64,000 bases of DNA from Ophiura sarsii (Eukaryota > Echinodermata > Ophiuroidea > Amphilepidida > Ophiuridae): contig JAYJML010000149.1 in NCBI GenBank assembly GCA_035610835.1, positions 24,001 to 88,000 on the forward strand. The letters run 5' to 3'. Position numbers and translations under genes: made by a program. Shown one piece after another: positions 62,001 to 64,000 of this stretch; position 1 is the first letter of the stretch, and each line of letters opens with the position of its first letter. The notes under the pieces were generated by a model. That model was not told where the DNA came from and ran no database searches. It was given only the letters and a program-made list of their open reading frames with translations.

Positions 62001-63785
62001 TAGACTGACTTCTTGACATTGATAATATCAGGACATAACAAGCTTGCGAAAAGAGAAGGGTTGGTCTGTCAAAAGTGTTCATTCATCAAGTAGGCAGGCC
62101 CGATGGTTTCAGTTAACTCTGACTTTGGGCACGTGCTTTGGGTATACGTACGCGTGATTCGTATCCGCGGACAATTTTATATTTATATCCGCGATTTCAC
62201 CAAATTAGGGGTGTTTTTAGAATCGATGTCGTCATGGAAAGATACAGGCTGAACTATTATCGTGCCAAGTCGACTTTACAAAACGTAGTCTCTATGTCTT
62301 AATCATGGCGAGGTAGATTATCTGGAAATGCCATCCCACTTGACCAATGTTTGTGGGTTAATAACACGATTTTATTTCTGAGTGAGTTACGAGAGTTCCT
62401 TAAGGAATGATGTTTTGGATCCAGAATCACTTCCGGTCTAGAGGGTTTGTAGATCAGCTGATTGTATGCATGCCAAAGTTGATAAGCCATATGGATACGC
62501 AGATGAGTAAAACAAAATCTTAACAAGGACGAGGAGGCTGCGAGTTGCATGACATCTATGATCAACTCATCCTCACCACATCCTCTATGACGGCATATAT
62601 TTGTCCTCATTACATTCCAGTTGCTTGTAAGGTTTGAGCCCAAGTTTGATCCATCCAACATCATTTACCGCATGCTGGGGGACCTTGAGTATGGCAGCGG
62701 TGGAACTAGAAACAAGCCTGAGGGGCTGCAGTATTGCCACATGACTATTTCCACACGTGGTGATTTTCCGCAGATTTTGGCTAGTTTAAACTAAAATCTG
62801 CTCTTTGGATAATATAATGTGATTTTTTTTCTCGAAATTTGAACATTTGTTTTATAAAATATGATATAGCACTAGTTTTTTTTATGACAAATTGAAATTA
62901 AAAGTTGGAAATTGTTATCACAAGAACATTTTCAAAAGTATTATATATGGCTTCTAGTTACACCAACACCAAAGAGCCTTGAGCTATGGTTAGGATAGCG
63001 GTGGAAATGGTAGCACGCATGCTGTCAAGACACAGTCGGTGTAAAATAAATCAGATAAATGGTGTAGGAGGGAATTATTTATTACCCTGGATATGTCATC
63101 AAAGACGTGGTCAAGAAAGTTGGATTTTATACAGGGCACGGAACCGTAATGTATACAATTTGCTGAAACATCGATTAACCTTTTGTTTTTTAACTCACCC
63201 TGTATAAAATAAGTACATGTATAATAATACTCCTCTCATTAAAACTACCTACACACACCTACTGGCTATTCTCTTACCTTACTGAACACTTTGATATCAC
63301 CATCTTGGCAAAATTGCTTTTAAACACTTGGTGAATTTTAGTGCAATTTTGGCAGATAGAAGAACTAATTAAACTTAAAAGTTTAATTAGCTTCTCCATC
63401 CGTCATATCAACCAATTCTAAGAATGTGTATACGAGTCCTACCAAATTCAAATACCTTTGACAGCTACAAAATTAACCATAACATTCTTACCCTTAACAG
63501 CACTTTTCACATAGATAGGCTCTTCATCATCAATTGAAATGCTGATAATATCAGCAAACAAGGCAGCATGCTGTTTGGTGGCTTCTGATCGCAAAGTTTC
63601 TTTCACTGTATTTGGCAGTTCAAAGATGACCTCGATGCACCCCTCTTTCAGGTGACTGAATTTTATAAACTTAATGTCAATTGAAAGCCAATGAGCGAGT
63701 TTTGTCCTTAGACTTTCTATTGTTTCTCCAGTAACGTTACTCAGAAGCCCCTTAAGTTTGACTTTAGCAAGAAAGTGATGAGATC
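8818..63785 (-). CDS. PARP2: PARP2-like ADP-ribosyltransferase, 13 coding exons, 5' end outside window
   Basis: Joined exons, from 5' to 3' on the minus strand: 63785-63492, 61125-61004, 60457-60361, 56303-56131, 52704-52627, 50661-50438, 46286-46223, 45816-45685, 27769-27645, 17042-16937, 14382-14284, 9936-9812, 8971-8818. All borders are AG/GT and all phases agree, giving 596 codons plus TGA. In window residue numbers: novel domain 1-98, linker and WGR about 110-228 (WGR at 168-170), linker 229-254, PARP regulatory helical domain about 255-394, ART domain about 395-596. The family uses NAD+ to add ADP-ribose to proteins at DNA breaks in the nucleus. The WGR domain senses the DNA end and the helical domain restrains the catalytic site until activation. 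Triad residues are H441, Y477 and E574. Oddities are HSS instead of HGS, a two-residue insertion after TN, and no C-terminal Leu-Trp. Similarity to PARP2 rather than PARP1 or PARP3 rests on the linker [13 protein letters not shown], the helical-domain sequence and the lack of zinc fingers in the visible part. Confidence 0.93.
8972..9811 (-). other. PARP2: Intron 12 (between exons L and M)
   Basis: An 840-base AT-rich intron. No element, RNA gene or extra exon was recognised. Confidence 0.7.
9812..9936 (-). CDS. PARP2: Exon L: ART domain acceptor-loop segment
   Basis: The 125-base exon (acceptor TTACCTACAG, donor AT|GTAAGT) is phase 0 in and 2 out. It encodes [20 protein letters not shown] then [19 protein letters not shown]. 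The matching PARP2 region is VALGQCNELLEAN...GKHSTKGLGKMAPSS. The conserved block GLGKMAP is intact. Confidence 0.96.
10087..11059. mobile_element. Non-autonomous TIR element with CAATATTGG palindromes
   Basis: Inverted ends of about 85 bp (GTAGGAGACCAACCTGTAGG at the left, its inverse ending at 11059) are flanked by TA (10085-10086, 11060-11061). One arm has a 14-base extra segment. The interior at 10315-10560 is a run of CCAATATTGGTCCAATATTGG-like palindromes spaced by TGATGCCAAT. No transposase frame is present. Confidence 0.75.
11488..11676. repeat. 94-bp tandem duplication of a SINE-like unit
   Basis: Two copies, starting at about 11488 and 11582, differ at only a few bases. On the minus strand each holds GGTCTAGTAGAACAGCGCAG, a pol III B-box-like GTGAGTTCTAGCC, and CCTTGGGCAAGGTAC, a string common in tails of tRNA-derived SINEs. 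Confidence 0.6.
12475..12543 (+). ncRNA. tRNA-derived SINE-like sequence
   Basis: It has an A-box-like GCTGGTCTAATGTTAGAG and a B-box GGTTCGATTCCCA with tRNA-like spacing. The acceptor stem does not pair well and no proper anticodon loop forms, so it is a SINE head or tRNA pseudogene, not a working tRNA. Confidence 0.45.
12585..13250 (-). pseudogene. 5'-truncated LINE, RT C-terminal region
   Basis: One open frame (13244-12591) encodes 217 residues: [44 protein letters not shown] and [16 protein letters not shown]. This is the standard region downstream of the RT domain of RTE/craniofacial-protein-2-like LINE elements. The 3' end is a short CATCAT-type repeat on the plus strand (12588-12595). 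AGTTAGG-like sequence on both sides (about 12567 and 13246) may be the target duplication. The catalytic RT core is missing. Confidence 0.82.
14284..14382 (-). CDS. PARP2: Exon K: catalytic Tyr segment
   Basis: The 99-base exon (acceptor TTTTTTACCTATTTCAG, donor GAG|GTTAGT) is phase 0-0. It encodes [20 protein letters not shown] followed by [13 protein letters not shown]. It holds the triad Tyr (Y477) and the SxSxxY-type nicotinamide pocket in the form FKSAQY. Reading continues open past the donor, but conservation with PARP2 stops exactly at CE. Confidence 0.96.
14383..16936 (-). other. PARP2: Intron 10 (between exons J and K)
   Basis: A 2.5-kb intron. It contains a B-box-like GGGTTTGATTCCCGG near 14895 (SINE remnant) and a 14-bp tandem array at 16155-16290. 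The rest is unassigned. Confidence 0.65.
16155..16290. repeat. 14-bp tandem repeat, about nine copies
   Basis: The unit is AATGATTTCAGGCT with small variants (AATAATTTCAGGCT, AATGATTCCAGGCC). Diverged GGCTA/AGGCCTA pieces follow to about 16430. Confidence 0.85.
16937..17042 (-). CDS. PARP2: Exon J: NAD-binding core with altered HGS motif
   Basis: The 106-base exon (acceptor TTCTAATACAG, donor ATG|GTAAGT) encodes [18 protein letters not shown] then [17 protein letters not shown]. The catalytic His is kept (H441), but the next residue, Gly in PARP1, PARP2 and plant PARPs, is Ser (codons CAT AGC TCT). After TN there are two extra residues relative to RLTNWVGIL or TTNFAGIL, and the usual small Gly before IL is Ser. 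The rest of the segment, [12 protein letters not shown], is perfectly conserved, which argues against simple decay. Confidence 0.96.
17293..17370 (-). ncRNA. tRNA-derived SINE-like sequence
   Basis: The minus strand reads GCTGTGGTTAGAGCATTCG (A-box region), a TTCGAT/GTTCGAA stem-like middle and GGTTGGAGTCCCGC (a B-box with one change). The layout is tRNA-like, but the acceptor stem is poor. It is probably a SINE head. Confidence 0.5.
18553..18762 (+). repeat. Interspersed repeat, copy 1 (mate in inverted orientation at 27266-27510)
   Basis: It contains CATCGGTCCACTCTTAATCC, CATGAAAATCGATCCACGTA and GATCTACAACGCTCCACAT. The reverse complement of the same sequence is at 27266-27510 with about 85-90% identity by eye. 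The copy resumes at 19182-19205 after the MITE. Confidence 0.8.
18767..19177. mobile_element. TTAA-flanked foldback MITE
   Basis: The ends are AGGAGGTGTCCCGCAAGCA and inverted AGGAATGGTCCCGCAAGCA, flanked by TTAA on both sides (18763-18766, 19178-19181). The arms continue as an imperfect inverted repeat, and the centre pairs GTCGATGATGTCA with TGACGTCATCGAC. The related repeat at 27266-27510 has the same flanks without the insert, a natural empty site. The TTAA duplication suggests piggyBac- or Kolobok-type mobilisation. Confidence 0.82.
21180..21720. repeat. Repeat block with GCGCGTAGCGCGC-type hairpins
   Basis: Two tandem copies of a unit with TTCGCGCGTAGCGCGCA, GTGTTTATCTCGTTAATGAC and TTGTTGAAATTGTGGAAAG lie at about 21196-21310 and 21315-21445. 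More degenerate copies run to about 21700 (GCGCGCAGCGCGC near 21685). Confidence 0.7.
22300..23165. repeat. Satellite with GCGCGAAGCGCGC core
   Basis: Units of about 105-170 bp share AAAATGGTCCAGAAAACGTT, CCTGAAGCCATCTTGTTATG, TTGAATAATTAA and a palindromic core GCGCGAAGCGCGCAAAA, seen near 22328, 22437, 22533, 22645, 22818, 22998 (degenerate) and 23136. A related satellite lies inside the element at 47014-50179. Confidence 0.85.
23925..24282. repeat. Concatemer of perfect palindromes
   Basis: The arm CGCCGTTTGTAAA occurs five times on the plus strand (near 23933, 24059, 24110, 24172, 24226) and its inverse five times (near 24036, 24088, 24150, 24201, 24264). The arms alternate, so that GGCGTACCATGGTACGCC and TTGAACAATCATTGTTCAA palindromes follow one another. 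This looks like several copies of a short self-complementary element inserted into or duplicated beside each other. Confidence 0.9.
24400..24720. repeat. GGACTCGGACTC repeats with a 50-bp inverted pair
   Basis: Short GACTCGGACTC/GACTCATAC repeats run at 24390-24490. The arm at about 24457-24509 (CTTGTGGACTCGGACTCGAA onward) is repeated in reverse complement at about 24672-24720, with a loop of about 160 bp. It may be a small foldback element. Confidence 0.7.
24930..25020. repeat. 18-bp tandem repeat, about four copies
   Basis: The unit resembles TTCGCACAGTCAAAAAAT with small changes. Confidence 0.75.
25721..25790 (-). ncRNA. tRNA-like sequence (pseudogene or SINE)
   Basis: The minus strand has a D-arm and A-box TAGCTCAGATGGTAAAACG, an anticodon-like stem CGTTC/GAACG and a B-box GGGTTCGAAATCG. 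The acceptor stem halves do not pair and the T stem is weak, so a working tRNA is unlikely. Confidence 0.55.
27266..27510 (-). repeat. Interspersed repeat, copy 2 (inverted mate of 18553-19205)
   Basis: It reads CTTTATGTGGAGCGTTGTAG, CCATTGTTGATCAATGTAG and GATCGATTTTCATGTTTTGT, the inverse of copy 1. It lacks the TTAA MITE and so shows the unoccupied site. Confidence 0.8.
27645..27769 (-). CDS. PARP2: Exon I: ART domain, first strand region
   Basis: The 125-base exon (acceptor CATGATTAG, donor AG|GTAAGT) is phase 0 in and 2 out. It encodes [20 protein letters not shown] then [12 protein letters not shown]. It matches PARP2 ISQYLQSTHAPTHSDYTMTL..LFEVEKDGE. The polypyrimidine tract is ordinary (TTTTTTCTATAC) and the exon is flanked by very long introns (17.9 kb and 10.6 kb). 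Confidence 0.95.
28034..28702. mobile_element. Tc1/mariner-like non-autonomous TIR element
   Basis: The ends are TAGGGTGAGTCAAAAAGAAG and its inverse (about 25 bp, ending at 28702), with TA on both sides. There is no transposase frame. A lone end of the same type (TAACTCACCCTGTA) occurs at 63191-63204. Confidence 0.8.
32942..33800. repeat. Two-copy direct duplication, about 0.43 kb each
   Basis: The copies 32942-33360 and 33369-33800 are nearly identical. Both contain a purine-rich tract (AAAGGAAAAGGGAGAAAAG), CTAGCCGGGAAATGGAGCTT and TGCGCGTGCTTTGCGCG. They differ mainly by about 14 extra bases of purine repeat in the second copy. The high identity points to a recent tandem duplication. Confidence 0.88.
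34831..35147. mobile_element. 317-bp MITE with TA duplication
   Basis: The ends GGGAGCTTTCGATTTGGACG and its inverse match for at least 30 bp, with TA flanks (34829-34830, 35148-35149). The interior is rich in ACGACGG/CCGTCGT pairs. It is too short to code. Confidence 0.85.
35238..35409 (-). repeat. 3' LTR
   Basis: This is the 172-bp direct repeat partner of 40272-40443. In element orientation it starts TGTAGTGATAGGGAC and ends GGATACTATA, preceded by the polypurine tract. Confidence 0.92.
35646..36490 (-). pseudogene. Integrase C-terminal remnant of the LTR element
   Basis: It begins at the deletion junction with [16 protein letters not shown], which holds the second Asp of the integrase DDE core. 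It continues through [20 protein letters not shown] with the Glu, then a basic C-terminal region ([20 protein letters not shown]). A frame change near 35900 leads to a last 87-residue frame rich in Lys, Thr and Pro ending at 35646. The zinc-binding N-terminus and the first catalytic Asp are gone. Confidence 0.85.
36490..37515 (-). pseudogene. Reverse transcriptase and start of RNase H
   Basis: A 201-residue frame (37337-36732) contains [55 protein letters not shown] and [10 protein letters not shown]. The catalytic box is ADD preceded by Ile instead of the usual Tyr. An extra base in a T-run near 36780 shifts the frame. The thumb and connection region follow to about 36500, where the sequence jumps to integrase. 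Confidence 0.9.
37515..38252 (-). pseudogene. Second zinc knuckle and aspartic protease
   Basis: The frame starts in the nucleocapsid with [14 protein letters not shown] (CX2CX4HX4C), has a long basic and acidic linker, and then [16 protein letters not shown] with the protease DTG-type active site near 37785. [12 protein letters not shown] near the end fits the protease flap and C-terminus. It is in the same frame as gag but is split from it by two opposing frameshifts. Confidence 0.87.
38253..38846 (-). pseudogene. Gag capsid region
   Basis: The frame 38846-38349 begins [20 protein letters not shown] and has the capsid-like [14 protein letters not shown] and [21 protein letters not shown] frameshift near 38355 moves the reading into another frame that carries [13 protein letters not shown], a first zinc knuckle. 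A second shift near 38200 returns to the original frame. The 1.4-kb leader (38847-40271) contains a long C-run on this strand (39655-39688). Confidence 0.87.
40272..40443 (-). repeat. 5' LTR
   Basis: It is the same length as the 3' LTR, with 2 differences by eye, and is followed in element orientation by the putative primer site TGGTAGCA. Confidence 0.92.
41545..43013. repeat. Inverted repeat pair bracketing 1.35 kb
   Basis: The segment near 41550-41605 (GACATTTGCCTCATTAATAT, GCGCTATGGGA) recurs inverted at about 42938-43010 with moderate identity. The spacer has no transposase frame. It may be the ends of a non-autonomous element. Confidence 0.55.
43118..44310. repeat. Foldback sequence followed by an AT-rich direct duplication
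   Basis: Arms of about 120 bp at 43118-43240 and 43528-43655 are inverse copies (GTTGTTGAGAAATTTGTCTT; ATTGCACGCTAGG). The stretch 43655-43872 is then repeated directly at about 44092-44305 (CAAGCACTGTAACTTTTGAA; AAAATCATCTAAAGACACTT). A further inverted pair, TTTTGAAATTATTGACCAAA, lies at 43900-43975. Confidence 0.7.
45685..45816 (-). CDS. PARP2: Exon H: end of regulatory domain, start of ART domain
   Basis: The 132-base exon (acceptor GGGGCTTACAG, donor AAG|GTAAAC) is phase 0-0 with 44 codons. [13 protein letters not shown] matches the last regulatory helix (ALGDIEIAIKLVK), and [18 protein letters not shown] matches the conserved HPLDQHYRNLHCALRPL entry into the catalytic domain. Confidence 0.96.
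45817..46222 (-). other. PARP2: Intron 7 (between exons G and H)
   Basis: A 406-base intron. It holds a short CR1-type LINE 3' end at about 45888-45975 (AAACCATGCTTATGAAGCGC, ACTCCGTCGCAAGACCCC), almost the same as the 3' end at 47765-47815. Confidence 0.7.
46223..46286 (-). CDS. PARP2: Exon G: regulatory domain helix
   Basis: This 64-base exon (acceptor TGTATTCTAG, donor GAG|GTAATG) encodes [20 protein letters not shown] plus E. It matches the PARP2 segment RTPPLIRTQKELSEKIQLLE. The split Gly codon (GG|A) joins exons F and G. Confidence 0.93.
47762..48250 (-). pseudogene. CR1/L2-type LINE 3' fragment
   Basis: The frame 48220-47855 encodes [36 protein letters not shown] and [14 protein letters not shown], the standard C-terminus of CR1-like RTs. 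The 5' truncation is near 48250 and the 3' end AATAATAATAAAACC is near 47762. It lies inside the hAT-like element. Confidence 0.82.
48424..49133. mobile_element. 710-bp near-perfect palindrome flanked by TTAA
   Basis: The whole element folds on itself. GGGGGATGTGCACCTTCGCA pairs with the inverse end, then AAAACTGCCGTAACTTCTT, GGGTTCAATGAATCCAAC and CAATTCCCTAGGAATCG all recur inverted. TTAA flanks both sides (48420-48423, 49134-49137). Neighbouring satellite units show the empty site AACACTTAAATGGTCCAG. No coding capacity. Confidence 0.9.
50438..50661 (-). CDS. PARP2: Exon F: PARP regulatory helical domain, first part
   Basis: The 224-base exon (acceptor TTCCATCAG, donor GG|GTGAGT, phase 0 in and 2 out) encodes 74 residues. 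[39 protein letters not shown] and [14 protein letters not shown] are hallmarks of the autoinhibitory helical domain of DNA-dependent PARPs. The match is clearly closer to PARP2 ([18 protein letters not shown]) than to PARP1 or PARP3. Confidence 0.97.
50662..52626 (-). other. PARP2: Intron 5 (between exons E and F)
   Basis: A 2-kb AT-rich intron. GGAATTGTCCC...GGGACAATTCC near 52230-52266 is a small hairpin. Nothing else was identified. Confidence 0.65.
52627..52704 (-). CDS. PARP2: Exon E: acidic/basic hinge between WGR and regulatory domain
   Basis: The 78-base exon (acceptor CACTTTCAG, donor CAG|GTTTGT) is phase 0-0 with 26 codons. The sequence is low in complexity ([20 protein letters not shown], then LDKRLQ) and matches the KKEE...LD.RVQ hinge of PARP2 in position and style. 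The donor is weaker than the others. Confidence 0.88.
53185..53275. repeat. Two diverged units of the WGR-exon junction minisatellite
   Basis: CTGACCTCTGCCCCATCTAA and CTGACCTCTTTTCCAACCTC match the unit found in intron 3, including the exon C end in antisense (CTCTGCCCCATCTAAACC). These units lie on the far side of exon D from exon C. Confidence 0.75.
53466..54237. mobile_element. TIR element carrying a 20-bp satellite
   Basis: The ends CAGTGGCGGCACCA and the inverse TGGCACCGCCACTG resemble those of the hAT-like element at 47014-50179. GACTTTGC before and GACT-TAAT-TTGC after could be an 8-bp duplication with a 4-bp insertion. Poly-G/poly-C lies inside each end and the satellite fills the middle. 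Confidence 0.7.
53603..54108. repeat. 20-bp tandem satellite, about 25 copies
   Basis: The unit is CTAAAATTTGATATTTTATG with the variants AATGTG and ACATTTG. The period is exactly 20 bp. The variants cluster, with TGTG forms in the first half and TTTG forms at the end, indicating local homogenisation. Confidence 0.95.
54269..56085 (+). pseudogene. Decayed RTE-like LINE, antisense to the host gene
   Basis: Plus-strand frames, broken by shifts, read [104 protein letters not shown] and [20 protein letters not shown]. These are the RT motifs and the C-terminal region of RTE/craniofacial-protein-2-like LINEs. The catalytic box is FADD. The 12-bp GGTAACCTCTGA at 54257-54268 and 56086-56097 is the target duplication. 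The 5' end is truncated before the RT domain. Confidence 0.9.
56131..56303 (-). CDS. PARP2: Exon D: second half of WGR domain
   Basis: The 173-base exon (acceptor TTTCATTACAG, donor AAG|GTGAGT) is phase 1 in and phase 0 out. It encodes [20 protein letters not shown], continues through a [13 protein letters not shown] helix and ends in [16 protein letters not shown]. The last segment is almost identical to the end of the PARP2 WGR domain. Minisatellite units lie in the introns on both sides of this exon. Confidence 0.95.
56370..56857. repeat. WGR-exon junction minisatellite, proximal block
   Basis: About eight units of 50-55 bp. On the minus strand the units read GTTTAGATGGGGCAGAGGT, followed by GGGTTAGTGAAGCCAGAAG. 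They copy the last ~36 bases of exon C and the first ~20 bases of intron 3. Three units keep a splice-donor-like GTAAGA or GTAAGG (intron base 1 at 56391, 56483 and 56546); the others read GTCAGA or similar. Confidence 0.88.
56858..59826 (-). pseudogene. 5'-truncated CR1/L2-type LINE, interrupted by an L1 fragment
   Basis: The minus frames give [67 protein letters not shown] and YADVYIIPD (the second catalytic Asp of YADD is lost), then [13 protein letters not shown] and [13 protein letters not shown]. After the L1 insert it resumes with [20 protein letters not shown] and [19 protein letters not shown]. The 3' end carries a 122-bp tandem duplication (57355-57597) and ATA/TAA repeats at 56858-56985. 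It inserted into the minisatellite between GGTTAAA and AAATCTTAC. Confidence 0.88.
57830..58617 (-). pseudogene. L1/Tx1-type LINE 3' fragment nested in the CR1 copy
   Basis: The minus strand begins [20 protein letters not shown] and continues [15 protein letters not shown], the zinc-finger C-terminus (zf-RVT type) of L1-like elements. An A-rich tail lies at about 57830-57890 (T-rich on the plus strand). The 14-bp duplication AGGTCTTTAATTTA at 57816-57829 and 58618-58631 marks the insertion exactly. Confidence 0.85.
59830..60370. repeat. WGR-exon junction minisatellite, distal block
   Basis: About ten units, the last of which is the real end of exon C. One unit near 60181-60240 aligns with the exon end over about 50 bases (AAAGCC...TTTAGATGG.GCAGAG|GTAAGATTTAACC). 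Donor-like GTAAG is kept with intron base 1 at 59838, 59898, 59984, 60200 and, more weakly, 60259; the true donor is at 60360. Confidence 0.9.
60361..60457 (-). CDS. PARP2: Exon C: first half of WGR domain
   Basis: The 97-base exon (acceptor TTTTGCAG, donor AGAG|GTAAGA) encodes [20 protein letters not shown], then ends with VWFRWGR. It carries the WGR signature at window residues 168-170. It is too short and lacks an internal ATG-to-stop frame, so only homology and splice sites reveal it. Its last ~36 bases plus the first ~20 bases of the intron are the founder sequence of the minisatellite in introns 3 and 4. Confidence 0.92.
60458..61003 (-). other. PARP2: Intron 2 (between exons B and C)
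   Basis: A 546-base intron. No repeat or RNA gene was recognised. Confidence 0.7.
61004..61125 (-). CDS. PARP2: Exon B: PARP2-like linker before WGR
   Basis: The acceptor is TTTTTACAG and the donor CAG|GTAAGA. The exon is phase 1 in and phase 0 out, with 40 full codons. It encodes [20 protein letters not shown] followed by [10 protein letters not shown], the conserved lead-in to the WGR domain of PARP2 (human equivalent: VDPEC...VGKAHVY...YDVMLNQ). It fixes the orthology and shows that the upstream exon A is spliced onto a genuine PARP2 linker. Confidence 0.93.
61126..63491 (-). other. PARP2: Intron 1 of the visible gene (between exons A and B)
   Basis: A 2.4-kb intron containing a poly-G run (61330-61343), an unassigned 121-codon open frame on the minus strand (62299-62664) and a lone Tc1-like end (63191-63204). 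No further exon with PARP similarity was found. Confidence 0.6.
63492..63785 (-). CDS. PARP2: Exon A: unclassified N-terminal domain of the PARP2-like protein
   Basis: This 294-base exon runs from an acceptor (TTTTATGTTAACAG) to a donor (G|GTAAGA). It starts after codon position 1 and ends after codon position 1, so it is a symmetric phase 1-1 exon. The 98 codons look like a folded alpha/beta module: beta-like residues 4-12, a helix with LRTKLAHWL at about 24-32, the pattern [15 protein letters not shown] at about 43-57, then a second helix and a strand ending near DEEPIYVK. I do not recognise a named family. The L..KLA..L / EGC-V-F-P pattern resembles short modules seen near death-fold or NTPase domains in invertebrate immune-type proteins, but this is an impression, not a match. 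Vertebrate PARP2 has a short, basic, disordered N-terminus here. The exon joins exon B in frame (G|CC, Ala). Confidence 0.72.
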
Positions 63786-64000
63786 CTGTTAACATAAAAT
63801 GCAAGAAATGAACCCATCTTACGGTTGTAGAATCAAGATAAACAACTTCGAAACAACGACCACATACCAATGTTTGATACATGTATATTACAACCTTAAC
63901 AAAAATATTCTCCACAACTCACACACTACAAACTCAACCCACAACGTTGGGCTTTGGCCCAAACAAATAAATTGTTGGATTGTCTATAGATCCCGTTTCA
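63786..64000 (-). other. PARP2: Start of the next upstream intron
   Basis: Exon A begins after codon position 1, so at least one more coding exon lies beyond the window. Nothing codable was recognised here. Confidence 0.6.

Overview
This window is metazoan nuclear DNA. It is AT-rich, almost all of it is intron, and it is crowded with transposable elements (CR1-like, L1-like and RTE-like LINEs, an LTR element, TIR and foldback elements, tRNA-like SINEs, satellites with a GCGCGAAGCGCGC core). The repeat mix suggests a marine invertebrate, possibly a non-vertebrate deuterostome such as an echinoderm or hemichordate. That taxonomic guess is weak because no marker gene is present.

One host gene fills most of the window on the minus strand. 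I assembled 13 coding exons from position 63785 down to a TGA stop at 8818-8820. Every exon has AG/GT borders and all intron phases join without conflict, giving 596 codons plus stop. The product is a PARP2-type ADP-ribosyltransferase: WGR domain, PARP regulatory helical domain, and ART catalytic domain. The true start lies upstream (beyond 64000). The most N-terminal exon visible encodes a 98-residue domain not found in the PARP2 I know. It sits in a symmetric phase 1-1 exon, so it looks like an added module. The catalytic H-Y-E triad is kept, but the HGS signature reads HSS, two residues are inserted just after it, and the protein stops at ...FNFN without the Leu-Trp tail that PARP1 and PARP2 use to contact HPF1.

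Layout by position. 1-8817, downstream of the gene: a 92-bp tandem repeat, mostly unassigned DNA, and a LINE fragment (5583-6383 plus 7677-8290) split by a 1.29-kb palindrome-rich transposon. 8818-17042: catalytic exons J to M, with a TIR element, a LINE 3' end and SINE-like sequences in the introns. 17043-27644 (intron 9): poly-G tracts, a GCGCGAAGCGCGC satellite, a concatemer of perfect palindromes and a TTAA-flanked MITE. 27645-45816: exons I and H, separated by a 17.9-kb intron holding TIR elements, a 0.43-kb duplication and a 5.2-kb LTR retrotransposon with near-identical LTRs but a gutted coding region. 45817-52704: exons E to G and a 3.2-kb hAT-like composite. 52705-61125: exons B to D, two LINE groups and a 20-bp satellite. 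A minisatellite made of copies of the end of the WGR exon plus its splice donor is spread through introns 3 and 4. 61126-64000: exon A.

The features most worth following are the domain-fused, active-site-altered PARP2-like protein and the minisatellite seeded from its own exon-intron junction.
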